Positions 1-6,599 of a stretch of 11,213 nt of DNA are shown one piece after another. The notes beneath the pieces are model-generated. The model ran no database searches and was not told where the DNA came from. It saw nothing but the letters and a program-made list of their open reading frames with translations. Each line of letters starts with the position of its first letter. Positions within the stretch are counted from its first letter, which is position 1. The DNA lies in assembly GCA_016463455.1 (NCBI GenBank), contig JAEMRG010000046.1, positions 1-11,213 of the forward strand, in the 5' to 3' direction. A program made the translations under genes and the position numbers. The DNA is from Rhodoferax sp. (GTDB lineage: Bacteria > Pseudomonadota > Gammaproteobacteria > Burkholderiales > Burkholderiaceae_C).

Positions 1-1833
1 GGCAAGTTTTTCCACGAATTTGGCCTGACGATTGTGGTGGCCGTGCTGATCTCCATGTTTGTGAGCTTCACGCTAGACCCTATGCTCTCCAGCGTTTGGC
101 ACGACCCGAGTGTCCAAAGCCATGGCAAACACAGCGGGCCGGCTAACTGGTACGACAAAACCATAGGCCGCGTCACCGGCTGGTTTGACCGGGGCACGAA
201 TTACCTGGTTGATGTGTACCAACGCATCTTGCGCTGGGCGCTGGGCCACAAACTGGCTACTGTGTTGCTGGCCATTGGCATTTTTATCGCCAGCGTATTC
301 ATGGTGCCGCTGCTAGGTACCGAGTTTGTGCCGAAGTCAGATTTTTCGGAAACCACGGTCAACTTTCATACGCCGGTAGGCTCTTCCTTGGAAGTGACCG
401 AGGCGCGCGCCAAGCAGGTCGAAGCCATCGTGCGTGAATTTCCCGAAGTGCGCTACACGCTGACCACCATCAATACCGGCACCGCGCAAGGCAAGATGTA
501 CGCAAGCATTTACATCCGCTTGGTGGACCGCAAAGCGCGCAAACGCGGTATTGAAGAAATATCCACTATTTTGCGCGAACGCTTGGCCCATGTGCCGGGC
601 ATTACCGTCACCCATATCGGCTTATTCGATTCGGTGGGCGGCAGCAAACAAATCACGTTTTCGCTGCTCGGCAGCGATATCCAGACTTTGGAACGCATTG
701 CCCAAAGCGCCTTGCCCCAACTGCGCGAAATCCCCGGCCTGGTAGATCTGGACTCCAGCATGAAGCCCAACAAGCCCACGCTGGAATTAGAAGTCAACCG
801 CGACGCGGCCTCCGACTTGGGCCTCTCCCTGGCCCAGATCGGCAACAGCCTGCGCACCTTGGTGGCCGGTCAAACCGTGGGCAATTGGCGCGCCAGTGAC
901 GACCAAACCTACGACGTCAATGTGCGACTCAACCCAGCCGCGCGCGACAGCGCCACGGACCTGGAACGCATGCCCTTGGCGATGGGCAGCAATGCCGACG
1001 GATCGGGTCGCATCGTGCGCCTGAACCAGGTTGCCAAACTGGTGGAGACCCGGACATCCAACCAAATCAATCGGCGCGACTTGTTACGCGAGGTGTCGAT
1101 CAATGCCAATGTCAGCGGCCGCTCGGCCGGCGAGGTATCCAAAGACATCAAGAAAGTGATGGACGGCATCAGCATGCCGCCGGGCTACAGCACCCAGTTC
1201 AGCGGATCGACCAAAGACATGGCCGACTCCTTTGGCTATGCCGTGTCGGCGCTGGCGCTAGGCATTGTGTTTATTTACATGATTTTGGCCAGCCAGTTCA
1301 AAAGCTTTTTGCAACCGCTGGCGCTGATGACGGCCTTGCCGCTGACCCTGATCGGCGTGGTGCTGGCGCTGATGGCCTTTCGCTCCACCCTGTCCATGTT
1401 CTCGGTCATCGGCGTACTGATGCTGATGGGCCTGGTCACCAAAAATGCAATTTTGCTGGTGGACTTTGCCATCCGGGCGCGCGAAGGCTCTACGGACGCC
1501 CAGGGACGCGCGGTGCCGGGCTTGGAGCGTAATGCGGCCTTGCTGATGGCCGCCAAAGTGCGCCTGCGCCCGATTTTGATGACTACCCTGGCCATGATTT
1601 TTGGCATGGTGCCGCTGGCCTTTGCGCTCTCTGAAGGCTCAGAAATGCGCGCGCCCATGGGCCAGGCGGTGATCGGTGGCGTGATTACCTCGTCCCTGCT
1701 GACGCTGGTCGTGGTTCCGGTGGTGTATTGCTATTTGGACGATCTAGGTCAATGGATGCGCAGACTCTTCGGGCTGCCAGCCCCTGGCTCAGAGGAGCCG
1801 TCACAAGTCGCCGGTAAAATTGAGTCCGTCTGA
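1..1833 (+). CDS. RND-family efflux pump inner-membrane permease, C-terminal part (5' end outside window)
   Basis: This is the second half of an AcrB/MexB/MdtB-like proton-driven drug exporter, a trimeric inner-membrane pump that usually works with a periplasmic adaptor and an outer-membrane channel. The frame is open from base 1, so the gene begins upstream; 610 of roughly 1030-1050 residues are visible. Counting codons from base 1: helix TM6 at about 5-25, TM7 at 80-102, a large periplasmic porter/docking region at about 104-405, then TM8 at 411-433, TM9 at 441-460, TM10 at 466-486, TM11 at 523-543 and TM12 at 556-580. TM10 carries GLVTKNAILLVDFA; its Lys (codon 481) matches AcrB K940 of the proton relay. 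RLRPILMTT opens TM11. The TM4 aspartates of the relay lie outside the window. The TM10-TM11 loop appears about ten residues longer than in AcrB. The adaptor gene is presumably upstream. Substrate cannot be told from sequence. Confidence 0.93.
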   Translation, partial: GKFFHEFGLTIVVAVLISMFVSFTLDPMLSSVWHDPSVQSHGKHSGPANWYDKTIGRVTGWFDRGTNYLVDVYQRILRWALGHKLATVLLAIGIFIASVFMVPLLGTEFVPKSDFSETTVNFHTPVGSSLEVTEARAKQVEAIVREFPEVRYTLTTINTGTAQGKMYASIYIRLVDRKARKRGIEEISTILRERLAHVPGITVTHIGLFDSVGGSKQITFSLLGSDIQTLERIAQSALPQLREIPGLVDLDSSMKPNKPTLELEVNRDAASDLGLSLAQIGNSLRTLVAGQTVGNWRASDDQTYDVNVRLNPAARDSATDLERMPLAMGSNADGSGRIVRLNQVAKLVETRTSNQINRRDLLREVSINANVSGRSAGEVSKDIKKVMDGISMPPGYSTQFSGSTKDMADSFGYAVSALALGIVFIYMILASQFKSFLQPLALMTALPLTLIGVVLALMAFRSTLSMFSVIGVLMLMGLVTKNAILLVDFAIRAREGSTDAQGRAVPGLERNAALLMAAKVRLRPILMTTLAMIFGMVPLAFALSEGSEMRAPMGQAVIGGVITSSLLTLVVVPVVYCYLDDLGQWMRRLFGLPAPGSEEPSQVAGKIESV

Positions 1834-1856
1834 GCTGCGCTCTCGAAAGTATTGCC

Positions 1857-2519
1857 ATGAACCTTGTCAACATCGCCCAAGCCCGCTTCAATATGATCGA
1901 GCAGCAAATCAGACCCTGGAATGTGCTGGATGCCGAGGTCCTGGCCTTGCTGGCCGATGTGCGGCGCGAAGAGTTTGTGCCCCTGGCGCACCAGGCCCTG
2001 GCCTTTGCTGACCTAGAAGTGCCCCTGGGCCATGGCCAGTGCATGTTGGCACCGCGCCTGGAAGCGCGCATGCTGCAAGACTTGCAAATCCAGCCCCATG
2101 AAAAAGCCCTCGAGATCGGTACCGGCTCGGGCTATATGGCAGCGCTGCTGGGGCGCCGCGCGCACAGCGTGCTGAGCCTGGAGCGCATCCCAGAACTGGC
2201 CGTCAGTGCGCGCGCCCATCTACAAAAAGCCGGTCTGCACAAGGTCGAAGTACGGGTTGCGGATGGCTCCCAAGCCTTGGGCGACTTAGGGAAATTTGAC
2301 GCCATCGTGCTCAGCGGCTCGGTGCCCCAGGTGCCCCAACATGTGCTGGACCTGCTGGCGGTGGGCGGACGCCTGATAGCCATTGTGGGCGATGAGCCCA
2401 TCATGTCGGCGCAGCTGATCACCCGCGTTAGCGAGACCGCCCTGCGCAGCACCACACCCTGGGACGCCAACGCACCGCGTCTGCACGGATTTGCCGAACA
2501 TTCACAGTTCCACTTTTAA
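1857..2519 (+). CDS. Protein-L-isoaspartate O-methyltransferase-like protein (class I SAM methyltransferase)
   Basis: This 220-residue cytoplasmic protein has the Rossmann-type SAM methyltransferase fold of the PCMT family. Motif I is ALEIGTGSGY (84-93). The acidic end of strand 2 is LSLER (106-110), and FDAIVLSG (148-155) is the motif II region. The N-terminus has PCMT-like features: QIRPWNVLD, then VRREEFVP (35-42). Length matches the family (E. coli Pcm, 208). True PCMTs repair isoaspartyl residues using a QTISQP-type loop; here the same place reads GQCMLAPRLEARM (60-72), so the Ser/Thr residues of the substrate loop are missing. The family call is firm, but the isoaspartate activity is only an inherited label. 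The ATG lies 23 bases after the RND stop, preceded by GAAAG at 1845-1849, which suggests cotranscription with the pump gene and with the rhodanese downstream. Confidence 0.82.
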   Translation: MNLVNIAQARFNMIEQQIRPWNVLDAEVLALLADVRREEFVPLAHQALAFADLEVPLGHGQCMLAPRLEARMLQDLQIQPHEKALEIGTGSGYMAALLGRRAHSVLSLERIPELAVSARAHLQKAGLHKVEVRVADGSQALGDLGKFDAIVLSGSVPQVPQHVLDLLAVGGRLIAIVGDEPIMSAQLITRVSETALRSTTPWDANAPRLHGFAEHSQFHF

Positions 2520-2537
2520 AGCACCACCGATCCAACG

Positions 2538-2891
2538 ATGATTGCACAGGTCCGACCCGCTGATTTCGCCGCTTGGTTGGCGGCTGTCGCGCAATCGCAC
2601 CCCATGGATGCGCCGGTCTTGCTCGATGTGCGCGAACCTTATGAGTTGGACTGGGCACAGCTGGTACATGGCCCTGACTTTCGCGTCCTCGCTATCCCCA
2701 TGGCGCAACTACCCGCGCGGCTGGCCGAACTCGATCCCGACCAAGCCATTGCCTGCCTGTGCCACCATGGCATGCGCAGCATGCAGGTAGCCCGCTTTCT
2801 GGTCAGCAACGGTTTTGGCCATGTGGTCAATATCGAAGGCGGTATCGACGCCTGGTCCGCACAGATCGATAGCACTATTGCGCGTTATTGA
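2538..2891 (+). CDS. Single-domain rhodanese-like protein (putative sulfurtransferase)
   Basis: This 117-residue protein is a lone rhodanese domain without signal peptide, similar in size to E. coli GlpE. The substrate-side motif LLDVREPYE is at 28-36. The active-site loop is C75-HHGMRS, with the Cys that would carry the persulfide and the C-x-x-G-x-R-S form typical of thiosulfate sulfurtransferases. The closing VVNIEGGIDAWS (96-107) is the usual C-terminal rhodanese motif. A second cysteine, C73, sits two residues before the catalytic one. The usual GHIPGA turn is replaced by an HGPDFRVLAIPM stretch (44-55). The physiological acceptor is unknown. The ATG is 18 bases after the methyltransferase stop with no strong ribosome site, so it probably belongs to the same transcript. 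Confidence 0.87.
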   Translation: MIAQVRPADFAAWLAAVAQSHPMDAPVLLDVREPYELDWAQLVHGPDFRVLAIPMAQLPARLAELDPDQAIACLCHHGMRSMQVARFLVSNGFGHVVNIEGGIDAWSAQIDSTIARY

Positions 2892-2904
2892 CGCAAAAAC
2901 ATTC

Positions 2905-2949
2905 TTCGTTAACGAACACTGTCCGGCCCCAACAACATCTATTTAACGA
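2905..2949 (+). promoter_or_regulatory. Candidate operator: palindrome and repeated half-site upstream of tolC
   Basis: The 72-base gap between the rhodanese gene and tolC holds the perfect 12-base palindrome TTCGTTAACGAA at 2905-2916. Its core TTAACGA (2909-2915) recurs as a direct repeat at 2943-2949, 34 bases later and just before the tolC start at 2964. TTGACG at 2888-2893, overlapping the rhodanese stop, could be a -35 box, which would place the palindrome over the spacer and -10 region; I see no good -10 hexamer. Symmetry and position suggest a repressor site (TetR- or MarR-like), but this is inference. A 12-base palindrome is expected by chance two or three times in a window this long. 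Confidence 0.35.
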
Positions 2950-2963
2950 CCGAGAAACTGCCC

Positions 2964-4277
2964 ATGAAAAAACCCATCCACCCCTCGCGTTTACGCCATG
3001 TAGTACTACTGATGGCGATCGGCATGGCACCGGCCGCGCAAGCCCAAAGCCTGGTGGACTTGTATGCCGCCGCGCGCGACTTTGACGCCAGCTACCAATC
3101 AGCCAAAGCGCAAAACGACGCTAACCTGTACAAAGCGGATCAGGCCATGGCCCTGGTCTTGCCCAAGGTCGGCATCAATGCCACCTGGAGCGCCGGTCTG
3201 GCGCAAGCGGACCGCGGCTTTAACAATAACTCCATGACGCTGGACGCCAGCCAGGCCTTGTACCGGCCAGCCGATGACGCCAGCTATGCCCAAAGCCGCA
3301 AAGCGGTACAACAAGCCGCCAGCGCCTTGCAAACTGCCGAGCAGGAACTGATATTGCGCCTGAGTCAGGCCTACTTTGATGTGCTGGCATCGGCCGACAG
3401 CCTGGAGTTTGTAAAAGCCCAGAAAGTAGCCGTTCAAGAACAACTGGCTGCCGCCAAACGCAACTTTGAAGTCGGCACTTCCACGATTACCGACGCGCGC
3501 GAAGCGCAAGCCCGTTTTGATTTGGTGCTGGCCCAAGAAATCGCTGCCGAAAATGATTTGCGCGTCAAGACATTGGCACTGGCGCAGTTAGTGGGCAAGT
3601 CCGATGTCAAGCCGCTGGCGGTTGCGCCGGATTTCAATCTTTCCCAGTTCTCGCCTGCCGACATGAACGAATGGCTGGCTGTCGGTCAAACCGAGCACCC
3701 CGCCATCCGTCAGCTCAATCTGGCCTTGGAAGTGGCCCGCCTGGAAACCCAGAAGGCCAATGCAGCCCATATGCCTACGGTGGATCTGGTGGCCCGCTAC
3801 CAGGCCACCACCAACAATGGCAGCGTGGCCTCGTCACTGTTTGCGGGCTCCAATGCGTACACGCTGGGTTTCAACATCAACATGCCATTGTTTTCCGGCT
3901 ACTCGATTCAAAACCGCGTCAAAGAAACCTTGTCTCTAGAAGACAAGGCGCGCTCGGATCTGGAAGCAGCGCAACGCAATGTGGCGCAGAGCACCCGTGC
4001 AGCGTTTATGGGCGTGGATTCAGCGCTCGGACAGGTGCGGGCCTACCAGGCAGCGGCTATCTCCAGCCAAAGCGCGCTCGATGCCAACAAGCTCGGCTAC
4101 CAGGTGGGCGTGCGCATCAACATCGACGTACTCAATTCCCAAAGCCAGCTGTACGACACCAAAGCCAAACTATCTAAAGCGCGCTACGACGTCTTGGTGG
4201 GCAACCTCAAGCTACGCCAGGCCAGCGGCATCCTTAAAGCCGCTGATCTACAAGCGATCAACGCACTGCTGCGCTAA
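2964..4277 (+). CDS. tolC: TolC-family outer-membrane channel protein
   Basis: This 437-residue protein has the trimeric outer-membrane channel/periplasmic tunnel architecture used by RND pumps and type I secretion. It starts with a Sec signal peptide: basic MKKPIHPSRLRH, a hydrophobic core, and a likely cleavage after A27 (AQA|QS). The mature protein opens with SLVDLYAAARDFDASYQSAK, typical of TolC. The two internally repeated halves are visible: FEVGTSTITDAREAQARFDL at 168-187 and the equivalent YQVGVRINIDVLNSQSQLYD at 379-398, each beginning a long coiled-coil hairpin. LGFNINMPLFSGY (301-313) is the second beta-barrel entry. Length is close to other TolC proteins without a long C-terminal tail. 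It follows the rhodanese gene by 72 bases, so it may have its own promoter as well as read-through. It may be the partner of the RND permease upstream, though a housekeeping TolC usually serves several pumps. Confidence 0.93.
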   Translation: MKKPIHPSRLRHVVLLMAIGMAPAAQAQSLVDLYAAARDFDASYQSAKAQNDANLYKADQAMALVLPKVGINATWSAGLAQADRGFNNNSMTLDASQALYRPADDASYAQSRKAVQQAASALQTAEQELILRLSQAYFDVLASADSLEFVKAQKVAVQEQLAAAKRNFEVGTSTITDAREAQARFDLVLAQEIAAENDLRVKTLALAQLVGKSDVKPLAVAPDFNLSQFSPADMNEWLAVGQTEHPAIRQLNLALEVARLETQKANAAHMPTVDLVARYQATTNNGSVASSLFAGSNAYTLGFNINMPLFSGYSIQNRVKETLSLEDKARSDLEAAQRNVAQSTRAAFMGVDSALGQVRAYQAAAISSQSALDANKLGYQVGVRINIDVLNSQSQLYDTKAKLSKARYDVLVGNLKLRQASGILKAADLQAINALLR

Positions 4278-4296
4278 ACGGCAAGGTCCGGGCGCC

Positions 4297-5589
4297 TTAG
4301 CCCTGACGCCACAGTACATCCAAGGCTCGGCTTAAACGCAGTGCCGCGCCCCTGTGGGTCTGCGCAAAAGCCCAGGCAGCGCTGCCGGCAGCTTCCAAGG
4401 CTGCTTTGTCTTCCAGAAGTTGCATAGCCGCATGCAGGGCCGATGCCATGTCAGGCCGCACCAAAGCGGCGCCCGCCTCCTGGGCCATGTCGGCGGCTTG
4501 CGCAAAGTTAAAGGTATGCGGCCCCATCACCACCGGGCAACGGCAGGCAGCAGCCTCAATCAGGTTTTGCCCGCCTAGCGGCGCAAAGCTTCCGCCCAGC
4601 AAGGCCACATCGGCCAGCCCATAATAAAACGCCATCTCGCCCAGGGTATCTCCCAACCAGACGTCGGCGACCGAAAACTGCGCGCCATCGACCGATCGGC
4701 GTGCCACCGACAAGCCCGCCGACTGCAGTAAGTCGGCTACCGCGTCAAAACGCTGCGGATGGCGCGGCACGATTAAACACTGCACCCGGTCCATACCCAG
4801 CCCGTTTGCCTGCGCATGGCGCATGGCATCGAGCCACATCTGCTCTTCGCCTTCACGGCTTACGGCCAGCATCAGTACCGGGCGCAGCTGCGCCTGGCGG
4901 ACCGCTTGGCCTTGGCTCCACAAAGCCAAGTCGGGCTCCATGTCAAATTTGATATTGCCGGTCGGCGCATGGGGCTTGACCCCCAGTGCGCGAAAACGCG
5001 TGGCCTGGTCCTCGTCCTGCGGCCAGACACCAGCCAGGCTCTGATAAGCCGGTTCCGCCAACCAATGCAAGCGCTGGGCACGCTGCAAGGAGTGCGCGCT
5101 TAAGCGCGCATTGACCAGGCACAGCGGCACCGAGGCCTGGGCGCAAGCGCGCACCAGATTGGGCCAGATTTCCGTATCCACCAGCAAGCCCAGGCGCGGC
5201 CTGAAGTGCTGCACAAAACTACGCGTGGCAGCCGGCGTGTCCCAGGGCTGCCAAACCTGCAAATCGCCTGCTTGCAGCAAGTCAGCGCCGGCATCCAGCC
5301 CGGTGGCCGTGCCATGGGTGAGCAATAAGCGCATGCCAGGCCATTGCGCGCGCAATAAAGCAATCAATGCCCCGATAGCACGGGTTTCGCCGAGGGAGAC
5401 CGAATGCACCCACAACACCGGACCCGCTTGCAAGGCTGCGGAGCCGTAGCGCCCGAAACGCTGTTCCACATGCTGCGCATACGCCGGCTCGCTACGCGCC
5501 CGGCGGCGCAACTTCCAGCGCAGCGCGGGCTGCAATAAGCGCGTGAGCAGGCTGTAAACCGCCAGAGCCAGCGTTTGCAGGGTTTGCAT
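4297..5589 (-). CDS. waaA: 3-deoxy-D-manno-octulosonic acid (Kdo) transferase
   Basis: WaaA (KdtA) transfers Kdo from CMP-Kdo to lipid A precursor at the cytoplasmic face of the inner membrane, the first step of LPS core assembly. The protein has 430 residues, as expected (E. coli 425). An N-terminal hydrophobic segment (about 4-20) is the membrane anchor. HSVSLGETRA (62-71) holds the catalytic base E68. Further family motifs are DTEIWPN (138-144), GNIKFD (211-216), PRHPQRF (275-281), GDTLGEM (313-319), GGSFAPLGGQNLIE (332-345) and GPHTFNF (356-362). The frame stays open 29 codons further upstream, but I chose the ATG at 5589: it matches the family N-terminus, has AGGGG eight bases before it, and overlaps the waaC stop as TGATG, indicating translational coupling. 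It is convergent with tolC across only 19 bases. The number of Kdo residues added cannot be read from sequence. Confidence 0.96.
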   Translation of the reverse strand: MQTLQTLALAVYSLLTRLLQPALRWKLRRRARSEPAYAQHVEQRFGRYGSAALQAGPVLWVHSVSLGETRAIGALIALLRAQWPGMRLLLTHGTATGLDAGADLLQAGDLQVWQPWDTPAATRSFVQHFRPRLGLLVDTEIWPNLVRACAQASVPLCLVNARLSAHSLQRAQRLHWLAEPAYQSLAGVWPQDEDQATRFRALGVKPHAPTGNIKFDMEPDLALWSQGQAVRQAQLRPVLMLAVSREGEEQMWLDAMRHAQANGLGMDRVQCLIVPRHPQRFDAVADLLQSAGLSVARRSVDGAQFSVADVWLGDTLGEMAFYYGLADVALLGGSFAPLGGQNLIEAAACRCPVVMGPHTFNFAQAADMAQEAGAALVRPDMASALHAAMQLLEDKAALEAAGSAAWAFAQTHRGAALRLSRALDVLWRQG

Positions 5590-6599
5590 CAGATAGGCCC
5601 CTGCCGCAAACGCACTGAAGTCCAAGCCTGCCACACTTGCTCGATCGAAGGATGGGGAGACGCAAACACACTGCACTGGCGCGCATGGCCATGGGGACCG
5701 GTACGCCAGGCCGTGTCAAAGTTGTAAACCTGTACATGCGGCAGGCCCAGCGCTGCAGCGATGTGGCTTAGGCCGCTGTCAACCCCGATAGCGCTCGCGC
5801 AAGCAGCTAGCGCATCGACCATGGCATCAAGTCCCAACCGAGGCCATACCAGCGCCTGGTCTATGCCTTGCGCAATGGCTTGGGCCTGCCGCTCTTCTGC
5901 ATCATTTCCGTGCGCTATTGCCAGTGCGTAACCGTCCGCACGTATCCGTTTGCCCAGCGATTGCCAATGGCCGATAGGCCATTGTTTGTCGGCGCGTGAA
6001 CTACCAATGAGCAGTGCAACCACGGGCAGCGCGTCGCTTGCTTGTCCTGCGGTTTGGGCTAGCGACAACTGTGGGGCTGACCGGGGCATCAATCCAAATG
6101 ACAAGCTTGACGGCAGTGGGTAAGCCATGGCCTTAGCGCACAGCAAGCGGCTGCGTTCTAGTGCGCCGATATGCAGGGGCAAGTCCACCACTTGATGCGC
6201 TACCCAGCGCGTGGGGGGCTCGTACGATGAACCGTCAGTACGTGCCGCCATGGCCACGCGCAAGCCGCCAGGCGCCAGACGCGCCATGTAAGCCACCAAT
6301 GCCGATTTGCTCAAGCCTTGCAAATCAATCACACGGTCGTAGGCGGACAGGTCCAACTCGGTGCGGAAGCTTTGCCAGGCGCTGCGCGTTTCCGCAGAAA
6401 AAGGCGCATGGCGCCAGCGCCGCAGATTGCATTCGATGACTTTAGTAACGCCGGCGCATTGACGCACCAAAGGCGAAAAGGCCGACTCCACCACCCAGTC
6501 AATCTGCGCGCCGGGTAGGGCTGCTTGCAAATCCTGCACTGCAGGCATAGCGTGCACCACATCGCCCAAAGACGAGAGCTTGACAATCAATATCTTCAA
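5589..6599 (-). CDS. waaC: Lipopolysaccharide heptosyltransferase I
   Basis: WaaC (RfaC) is a GT9 glycosyltransferase that adds the first L-glycero-D-manno-heptose from ADP-heptose to Kdo on lipid A. The 336 residues begin with the classic MKILIVKLSSLGDVVHAMPA; D13 of SLGD is the catalytic base position. DLQGLSKSA (92-100) is the acceptor-side motif. SRADKQWP (201-208) carries the Lys that contacts nucleotide phosphate, and GVDSGLSHIAAALG (272-285) is the donor-binding signature with D274 and H279. The start must be TTG at 6597-6599, because the conserved N-terminus begins exactly there; it overlaps the phosphomannomutase stop as TTGA and has GAAGAG eight bases upstream. The stop shares one base with the waaA ATG. 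WaaC rather than WaaF is inferred from the DLQGLSKS region and the link to waaA. Confidence 0.94.
   Translation of the reverse strand: MKILIVKLSSLGDVVHAMPAVQDLQAALPGAQIDWVVESAFSPLVRQCAGVTKVIECNLRRWRHAPFSAETRSAWQSFRTELDLSAYDRVIDLQGLSKSALVAYMARLAPGGLRVAMAARTDGSSYEPPTRWVAHQVVDLPLHIGALERSRLLCAKAMAYPLPSSLSFGLMPRSAPQLSLAQTAGQASDALPVVALLIGSSRADKQWPIGHWQSLGKRIRADGYALAIAHGNDAEERQAQAIAQGIDQALVWPRLGLDAMVDALAACASAIGVDSGLSHIAAALGLPHVQVYNFDTAWRTGPHGHARQCSVFASPHPSIEQVWQAWTSVRLRQGPI
5598..5602 (-). promoter_or_regulatory. Shine-Dalgarno site that sets the waaA start
   Basis: AGGGG on the - strand, inside the last codons of waaC, lies eight bases before the ATG at 5589. It supports this ATG over the longer open frame that continues upstream. 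Confidence 0.65.

Noticed and set aside
3671..4177. 168-residue + strand open frame inside tolC
   Set aside because: It is a frame-shifted reading of the tolC coding sequence with Arg/Gly/Pro-rich composition and no homologous motif.
4291..4310. GGCG...CGCC hairpin at the tolC/waaA junction as a terminator
   Set aside because: The stem is only about four pairs with a mismatch and has no T-run on either side.
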